Shown here: in pieces, positions 15,591 to 20,547 of the stretch
Numbering within the stretch: position 1 is the first letter of the stretch
Layout of the letters: each line of letters begins with the position of its first letter
NCBI GenBank assembly: GCA_026986655.1
Contig: JALSOD010000011.1
Coordinates: forward strand, 1-20,547
Length of the DNA stretch: 20,547 bases
Direction: 5' to 3'
Origin: Caldifarciminota bacterium
GTDB lineage: Bacteria; Hydrothermota; Hydrothermia; B15-G9; WFZT01
The notes under the pieces: model-generated
What the model saw: the letters and a program-made list of their open reading frames with translations, nothing else
Told to the model about the DNA's origin: nothing
The model's database searches: none
Program-made: the position numbers and the translations under genes

Positions 15591-15603
15591 TTCTTACCTC
15601 CTT

Positions 15604-16785
15604 TTAAATTACTCCGTATTTCTTACCAAGTTTTTCAAAGATTTCGAGAGCCCTATCAATTTGCTCTTCCGTATGCGTTGCCATCATACTGATTCTCAGC
15701 AGCTGCCTTCCAGGAGGAACAGCTGGAGAAATCACAGGATTTACGTAAACTCCATTATCAAGCAATTCTCTCCAGAACATAAAGGTCTTCATGTCATCTC
15801 CAATAATCACCGGGATTACAGGAGTCTGGGAAAGTCCTGTATCATAGCCCATTTCCTTCAATCCATTTAGCATCCTGTAGGTGTTGTCCCAGAGTCTCTG
15901 TCTCCTTTCAGGCTCATTGATAATGATATCGAGTGCTGCTGAAACAGCTGCGACATTAGCAGGTGGCATGCTTGCTGAGAAAATAAGGGAACGCGCAAAA
16001 TGCTGGATATAGTTTATAACATACTCCTTACCTGCTATAAATCCACCAAGAGAAGCGAAGGACTTACTGAAAGTCCCCATCACAAGATCAACTTCATCCT
16101 CGAGACCATAATGTTCAGCAGTACCCCGGCCATTTTTTCCGAGAACACCAATCGCGTGAGCATCGTCCACCATGACCCTTGCACCATACTTTTTGCCGAG
16201 ATCAACTATCCCGGGGAGATCAGCAATATCACCTTCCATGCTGAAGAGTCCATCAATCACTATCAACTTGCCTTTATTTTCAGGGATGGATTTGAGAACT
16301 CTTTCCAGATCCTTCATATCGTTGTGTTTGAATCTTCGTATCTCACCAAAGGAAAGACGAGTTCCATCAATGATACTCGCATGGTCCCATTTGTCCGTTA
16401 CAATCACATCCTCTTTGCTTGCCAGTGCGGAAATGGTACCAAGATTTGTCTGGTAGCCTGTGGAAAAAACAAGTGCCCTTTCTTTTTTTATGAAATTGGC
16501 GAGTTTACGCTCCAGCTCGAGGTGAATTTCAAGTGTCCCGTTTAAGAATCTCGACCCACATGTACCTGTACCATATTTCTCGATAGCCTTCTGAGCTGCT
16601 TCCTTCACCTTTGGATGAACAGTAAGTCCAAGATAATTGTTTGATCCGAACATCAGGACTTTCTTACCCTCAATAATTACTTCTGTATCCTCAGCAGAAG
16701 CAATTGGTCTAAAATATGGATAAAGCCCTTCTTCTTTTACCTTGTCCGCTTCTACAAACCTCGCACATTTATCAAATATATCCAT
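15604..16785 (-). CDS. Alpha-oxoamine synthase, serine palmitoyltransferase-like (KBL/BioF family)
   Basis: A 393-residue PLP enzyme that would condense an amino acid with an acyl-CoA and release CO2. PLP contacts are visible: H135 (DKWDHASIIDG), D207 and H210 (VMVDDAHAIG), and Schiff-base K241 in GTFSKSFASLGGF. Within the superfamily KBL usually has TLGK and BioF TFGK, whereas TFSKS plus FGSNNYLGLTVHPKVKEAA, YGTGTCGSRFLNGT and FSMEGDIADLP match bacterial serine palmitoyltransferases of Bacteroidetes type. Glycine C-acetyltransferase (kbl) or 8-amino-7-oxononanoate synthase (bioF) remain possible. ATG 16785 has GAGGAGG upstream and is chosen over an in-frame start 27 bp earlier. A promoter lies at 16816-16844. 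The ferritin-like gene follows. Confidence 0.87.
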   Translation of the reverse strand: MDIFDKCARFVEADKVKEEGLYPYFRPIASAEDTEVIIEGKKVLMFGSNNYLGLTVHPKVKEAAQKAIEKYGTGTCGSRFLNGTLEIHLELERKLANFIKKERALVFSTGYQTNLGTISALASKEDVIVTDKWDHASIIDGTRLSFGEIRRFKHNDMKDLERVLKSIPENKGKLIVIDGLFSMEGDIADLPGIVDLGKKYGARVMVDDAHAIGVLGKNGRGTAEHYGLEDEVDLVMGTFSKSFASLGGFIAGKEYVINYIQHFARSLIFSASMPPANVAAVSAALDIIINEPERRQRLWDNTYRMLNGLKEMGYDTGLSQTPVIPVIIGDDMKTFMFWRELLDNGVYVNPVISPAVPPGRQLLRISMMATHTEEQIDRALEIFEKLGKKYGVI

Positions 16786-16815
16786 AACATCCTCCTCAAA
16801 AGAAATGAACACTTT

Positions 16816-16844
16816 ATTATATTTTGTTTCTTTTTAAATTCCAA
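16816..16844 (-). promoter_or_regulatory. Promoter of the SPT-like synthase / ferritin-like pair
   Basis: On the - strand, TTGGAA (16844-16839), a 17-bp A-rich spacer, and a perfect TATAAT (16821-16816). Transcription would begin near 16809, giving a ~24-base leader that includes the GAGGAGG site before ATG 16785. Confidence 0.6.
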
Positions 16845-16857
16845 GTGTCGGCAGGGA

Positions 16858-16887
16858 CTGGAAAGGTCACTCCTAAGTTAGTATATT
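16858..16887 (+). promoter_or_regulatory. Likely promoter of the C26 hydrolase gene, near-leaderless
   Basis: TATATT at 16882-16887 lies 18 bp after a weak -35 CTGGAA (16858-16863). A start site 6-8 bases past the -10 would fall at about 16893-16895, directly before the ATG at 16896. The absence of any Shine-Dalgarno sequence there agrees with a leaderless message. Confidence 0.4.
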
Positions 16888-16895
16888 TTTAGACC

Positions 16896-17558
16896 ATGAA
16901 AGTAGGAATCACGGTACCAGATAGAAAGAGCGTTAGAGGCAAGTATCTAAATTACTTCAGCTGGCTCGAAGAAGTGGCAGATACTGTGCCTTTGAGCGAA
17001 AAGGACGATCTTGGCGTTTCCCTTGATGCCCTGATTCTCTCAGGGGGTGGGGATCTTAACGCCAATCGTTACGGAGAAGAAAACATTCGAACTGAAGAAG
17101 TATCGGATATAAGAGATGACTTTGAATTCTTTGCTCTTGAAAAAGCTTTAAACAGAAAAATCCCTATACTTGGGATTTGCAGGGGGATGCAGCTTATAAA
17201 TGTCTTCTTTAAAGGTACACTCTGGCAGGATATTGATCAGTTTGGGGCTATAACACAGGAGCACACAGGCACAGAGGGGAAGGATAGGGTACACAAGGTT
17301 AAAATTCTAAAAAACACCCTACTCTACACAATAGTGCAGGAGGAAATCATCGAAGTAAATAGTCACCACCATGAAAGTGTTAAGACACCAGGAGAAACTC
17401 TCAGAATATCGGCATATTCGTTGAAAGATGCCGTTGTCGAAGGTATTGAGAATCCGGATTTAAAAATTATCGGAGTACAATGGCATCCGGAAAGGTGGAA
17501 GAGCATCACCTCCACAAAGCTCCTTAAAGGCTTCTTGAGTCTCGCCAGAAACATCTGA
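16896..17558 (+). CDS. Class I glutamine amidotransferase-like hydrolase (peptidase C26, gamma-glutamyl-GABA hydrolase type)
   Basis: A 220-residue cytoplasmic enzyme of the C26 family (PuuD-like). The triad is complete: nucleophile C95 in the elbow LGICRGMQL, H197 and E199 in GVQWHPE. Other family signs are the LILSGGGDLNANRYGE oxyanion region (residues 46-61), LWQDI after the nucleophile, and VNSHHHESV in place of the usual 'vNs.HhQav'. Members cleave gamma-glutamyl bonds, as in putrescine degradation. It is a little shorter than usual (~240-250). It is transcribed divergently from the SPT-like gene with no partner pathway genes nearby, so the substrate is uncertain. No ribosome-binding site precedes the ATG (see promoter entry). 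Confidence 0.88.
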   Translation: MKVGITVPDRKSVRGKYLNYFSWLEEVADTVPLSEKDDLGVSLDALILSGGGDLNANRYGEENIRTEEVSDIRDDFEFFALEKALNRKIPILGICRGMQLINVFFKGTLWQDIDQFGAITQEHTGTEGKDRVHKVKILKNTLLYTIVQEEIIEVNSHHHESVKTPGETLRISAYSLKDAVVEGIENPDLKIIGVQWHPERWKSITSTKLLKGFLSLARNI

Positions 17559-17584
17559 AAGATCACCCTACTGAGCCCAATTCA

Positions 17585-17612
17585 TTGACAATTATTCCCC
17601 CGAGATTAAAAT
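17585..17612 (+). promoter_or_regulatory. Promoter of the PAS/HD-GYP sensor gene
   Basis: Perfect TTGACA at 17585-17590, 16-bp spacer, TAAAAT at 17607-17612. The start site would be near 17619, leaving a ~31-base leader with TAGGAG about 7 bases before ATG 17650. No terminator for the preceding gene is visible in the 91-bp gap. Confidence 0.55.
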
Positions 17613-17649
17613 TAACTTGAAAAGAACTTTAAAAATAGGAGAGTCGTTA

Positions 17650-20547
17650 ATGGAAGAAGAAAAATTTGAGAATTATGGATGTGGGCTGATAATTGTGGAT
17701 AAAACCTTTAGGATAGAATATGCCAATTCCAGAGCTCTTAATATTTTCAGAAATAAATTCAAACGTAGTAAATTAGTAAAAGCAGATCTGGATAAAATAC
17801 TTGAACTTTTCCCAAACGCCAGAGACAAAGAATTTATAAAAAATGCTATATTGAATGCCGATGAGAATAGTCTGGATGTAAACTTCAAGCTTGATAAGAA
17901 ATCAATAAATGTGCACCTCTCCACTTTCCCTCGTTTCGACAAGGATGGAAATTTTAATGGTGCTTTCATATTCCTTGAAGAAATCACCACCAGAGAGGGA
18001 ACACAAAAATTATGGGAGAGAACAAACAATTTAATTGAGAGACTTGAGGAAATCATTCCAGAAATTGGAGAAAACTTTTTTAACAGAATAGGTGAAATTC
18101 TTAAGTGCTTTGCGGATATCAATAAGTTGAATACACTAATCTTCATTCCCCTGATTTTCAGAAAATTAGACGATTACTCTGAAGTAGTTCCATTGATATT
18201 TGTCTATAAAAACCGTGCTGGCAAATACAGATACAGCATCACATTTTCTTCAGAGGTCGCCAATAAGGTAGTTTCCCTATCCGAGACTGGAGAATACAAC
18301 ATTTCAAAGTTTTTTAATATTTTAAAAAAACCTGAGGATATCGACGATTATGGCGAGAACATTATAAGTTTAAATCATCCATTAACTTACAACGGTAAAA
18401 TCGTCGGGTTACTTCTTATGGAGAGAACAACCCCTCCTCTACGTGAAGAGAAATATTTCACGAAATGGTTTGAGAAGGAACTGGCTTTACTTATGATTAA
18501 AGCTGTAGTGGAATCCCCATCTAAACTCGTTAACTTCATCGAGAGTCTAATCGGATACTCGCAGAAAATTGCCATCGTGATTTTAAATGACGAAGGTGTA
18601 ATCTTAAAAGTTAATAAAAAATTCTATGACCTGTTTGGCTTTCCAATTAAGTTTTCTGTTGAGGGTAATCTATTATCTGGTATTACATGGCTGAAATCAC
18701 ACCCTGAAATTGTGGATATAATTCTGGAACAGGTAAGAGAGGGAAAACCATTTTTTAGCACAAAATGGATCGCCACTTCACCTACAGACGAAAAATTCGT
18801 AGAGATAACAGGAGTCCCAATAAAAACAGATTTAATCCCTGCAGACCGAAACTATTATGTGTGGACGTTTGAAGATCTTACAGATAAGAAAATGGCAGAA
18901 ATCAGGAAGGATTTTGTCCAGAATGTATTAAAACGTAAGATGCAGATATATGAAGAGATCAGCGCAACATTGAGAGGAGGAAGATACGATAAATACGAGG
19001 AATTTCTACTTAATGCTCCAAAAATAGTGTGTGAAAATCTGTCCTTCATTAGCGAGGGGGTAATATTTTCTATTAAAAATTTCGTGATAGAGGAAAGTCG
19101 TGGGAAACCCTGCACGGTATGTGGTAGATTAAAAGAAGTCATCGGAGAAAATGATGTGTGTTATCTGGTTAATCAAATCGAAAGAATACGGATGGATCAT
19201 GGAATAATTTCAGAACCATCGATAGTAACATCGGACAATTTGAAGTCCTATGATGCACTCAAAAACAGGGGATATGACGACGTACTCGTAATTCCTATTA
19301 CTCTTCAGAATGTTAGCCTACCCATTGGACACATTCTGCTATTCAGCAAAAGACAAAGTATCTTTTGGAGAATCCTCCAGAGACTTCCAAAAATGGTGCC
19401 CTTAAGGAGTGCTCAGTTTGAGGAAGTCGATCTTTTCGTTCAATTTGCGGAGAAGGTATCAACCTATCTTCAGATCGTTAAAAAAGAGGCTGAAATGAGA
19501 GAAAAAGAGCGTCTTGCCGAGGAAATCTACAATCATGTCGAAGACATCGTTTTGTTAGAATCTTTCGATGGGAAAATTGAATTTGCAAACAGAAAGGCTG
19601 AGGAATTTTACGGGTGTCCACGAGAAGAATTGATTGGGAAATATGCGGATATTCTGATACCTGAAAATATACGGAATCTAAAAGACAAAATACGAAAGGA
19701 ATTAATGGAAAAAGGAGAATTCTCTATAATTGCTCCCAATAAAGATTCCATTGGGAAACTCAAATGGTTGAACTTAAACTTCAGAGTTGTTCAATTTGGA
19801 AGAGTTCATAAAGTCCTCATTGTGGGGCATGATGTCACCGAACTGCGAGAAAATCTGAAAACAATGAATGACATGCTCGTTGGGATCATGTCTGCATTAT
19901 TTAACATAATGGAAAACCGCTCTGCTCCTCTGAAAAAACATAGCATTAATGTGGCGTACATTTCAGGTAAAATTGCAAAGAAATTGCAGAATCGGGAAGA
20001 GTTTAGCACAGAGAGGCAAATTTTATGCCTGACTCTGGCGGGGCTCCTTCATGACATCGGGAAAATTAACCTTCCATCCAATATGCTCTCCCAGCCAAAG
20101 GAAGAATTAATCAAGAATCCTAAATATTACAAGCTGTATACATTCCACCCGAAGACAGGCGCAGAAATTATCAAGACTATTCCCCTCCCTTGCAGAGATC
20201 TGATCTCTAAGTGGATAGAACAACATCATGAAAAACTCGATGGAAGTGGATTTCCCATGGGTAACCAATTAAAGCCAGAAGATATCACACTTGGAGCAAG
20301 AATTATAGCAGTTGCAAATGAATTTGAGAATGAGATTATCTCTAAACCTATGCACAAAGCAATACCTCCCGATGAGGTACTCCATAGGTTCATGAATTCA
20401 GGAGAATTTGATAAAACAGTAGTAAAAGCTTTGATTGAGTTGTACAATGAAGGCATTGTGGAAAATCTGGTTAAAAAAGATGATGAGGCAGACAGGAAAA
20501 TTAAAGAAATTTTTAACTTTTTGACAGGAATTTATGGTGAGAGGCAG
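17650..20547 (+). CDS. Multi-domain sensor: PAS repeats, GAF-like region and C-terminal HD-GYP domain (3' end outside window)
   Basis: The frame is open from ATG 17650 to the window edge: 966 codons with no stop. No membrane segment is evident, so it is likely a cytoplasmic sensor. Reading in order: PAS (about 10-118, CGLIIVDKTFRIEYANSRAL), an uncertain region (120-300), a second PAS-like unit (about 305-415), a GAF-like region (about 420-615) with C488-T-V-C491 and C504, a third PAS (about 626-735, FDGKIEFANRKAEEFYGCPR), then HD-GYP (about 740-910). The last shows H764, H801-D802-IGK, H833, and HHEKLDGSGFP (859-869), as in c-di-GMP phosphodiesterases. The final HD-superfamily Asp in 'AVAD' is N890 here. 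Output is probably c-di-GMP hydrolysis or binding. TAGGAG supports the start. Confidence 0.85.
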   Translation, partial: MEEEKFENYGCGLIIVDKTFRIEYANSRALNIFRNKFKRSKLVKADLDKILELFPNARDKEFIKNAILNADENSLDVNFKLDKKSINVHLSTFPRFDKDGNFNGAFIFLEEITTREGTQKLWERTNNLIERLEEIIPEIGENFFNRIGEILKCFADINKLNTLIFIPLIFRKLDDYSEVVPLIFVYKNRAGKYRYSITFSSEVANKVVSLSETGEYNISKFFNILKKPEDIDDYGENIISLNHPLTYNGKIVGLLLMERTTPPLREEKYFTKWFEKELALLMIKAVVESPSKLVNFIESLIGYSQKIAIVILNDEGVILKVNKKFYDLFGFPIKFSVEGNLLSGITWLKSHPEIVDIILEQVREGKPFFSTKWIATSPTDEKFVEITGVPIKTDLIPADRNYYVWTFEDLTDKKMAEIRKDFVQNVLKRKMQIYEEISATLRGGRYDKYEEFLLNAPKIVCENLSFISEGVIFSIKNFVIEESRGKPCTVCGRLKEVIGENDVCYLVNQIERIRMDHGIISEPSIVTSDNLKSYDALKNRGYDDVLVIPITLQNVSLPIGHILLFSKRQSIFWRILQRLPKMVPLRSAQFEEVDLFVQFAEKVSTYLQIVKKEAEMREKERLAEEIYNHVEDIVLLESFDGKIEFANRKAEEFYGCPREELIGKYADILIPENIRNLKDKIRKELMEKGEFSIIAPNKDSIGKLKWLNLNFRVVQFGRVHKVLIVGHDVTELRENLKTMNDMLVGIMSALFNIMENRSAPLKKHSINVAYISGKIAKKLQNREEFSTERQILCLTLAGLLHDIGKINLPSNMLSQPKEELIKNPKYYKLYTFHPKTGAEIIKTIPLPCRDLISKWIEQHHEKLDGSGFPMGNQLKPEDITLGARIIAVANEFENEIISKPMHKAIPPDEVLHRFMNSGEFDKTVVKALIELYNEGIVENLVKKDDEADRKIKEIFNFLTGIYGERQ

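Noticed and set aside
16000..16545. 181-codon + strand frame inside the SPT-like gene
   Set aside because: It lies wholly antisense to a conserved PLP enzyme, has no ribosome-binding site and resembles no family.
17673..20456. Several - strand open frames opposite the sensor gene
   Set aside because: They are antisense shadows of a 966-codon uninterrupted frame with clear PAS and HD-GYP motifs.
1..20547. CRISPR array, tRNA/rRNA genes, insertion sequences, prophage or defence genes
   Set aside because: No regularly spaced repeats, cloverleaf with CCA end, transposase or phage proteins were seen on reading both strands.

Overview
The window looks like a stretch of chromosome from a Gram-negative-type bacterium. 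It carries FtsE/FtsX with an EnvC-like activator, a DUF2723/GT117 membrane glycosyltransferase with C-terminal TPRs, a serine-palmitoyltransferase-like alpha-oxoamine synthase with the TFSK motif typical of Bacteroidetes enzymes, and a TRAP transporter. Proteins are rich in Lys, Glu and Ile, arginine is often AGA/AGG, and genes are packed with short overlaps. Together this suggests an FCB-related or WOR-3/Hydrothermae-like lineage, possibly thermophilic. The placement is inference from gene families and is not firm. No rRNA, tRNA, CRISPR array or insertion sequence was recognised.

Layout. (1) 1-2474, + strand: the end of a TRAP transporter operon (partial DctP, DctQ, DctM), closed by a 15-bp GC-rich hairpin and a C-rich, G-poor tract that looks like a Rho-loading site. 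(2) 2615-5550, + strand: a promoter followed by a translationally coupled operon of a 63-residue unknown protein, RsfS, ArgRS and RNase PH. (3) 14123-5528, - strand: one tightly packed seven-gene run from a near-consensus promoter: GT117/DUF2723 glycosyltransferase, an unrecognised barrel+KOW protein, a stand-alone C-terminal transketolase subunit, FtsE, FtsX, a catalytically degenerate EnvC-type LytM protein, and an AI-2E/PerM family permease. Its 3' end overlaps the rph gene by 23 bp, with a hairpin on the overlap. (4) 14200-14689, + strand: a divergent Rrf2-family regulator with three cysteines. (5) 14690-15068: a gap with possible remnants of a decayed gene. (6) 16785-15069, - strand: SPT-like alpha-oxoamine synthase followed by a rubrerythrin-type ferritin-like protein. 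(7) 16896-17558, + strand: a class I glutamine amidotransferase-like (peptidase C26) hydrolase, probably on a near-leaderless transcript. (8) 17650 to the window end, + strand: a large PAS/GAF-like/HD-GYP sensor protein, still open at the edge.

Themes. Block 3 is an envelope and division cassette: FtsEX and the EnvC-like protein form the known peptidoglycan-hydrolase activation module, and the glycosyltransferase and PerM-like permease are also membrane proteins. The transketolase half and the barrel/KOW protein are unexplained partners and are the best candidates for undescribed biology. Block 2 is a translation/RNA-processing cassette. Other points worth following are an HD-GYP domain with an Asp-to-Asn change at a likely metal ligand, a possible sphingolipid-type synthase, and an ArgRS with both HIGH-motif histidines replaced.
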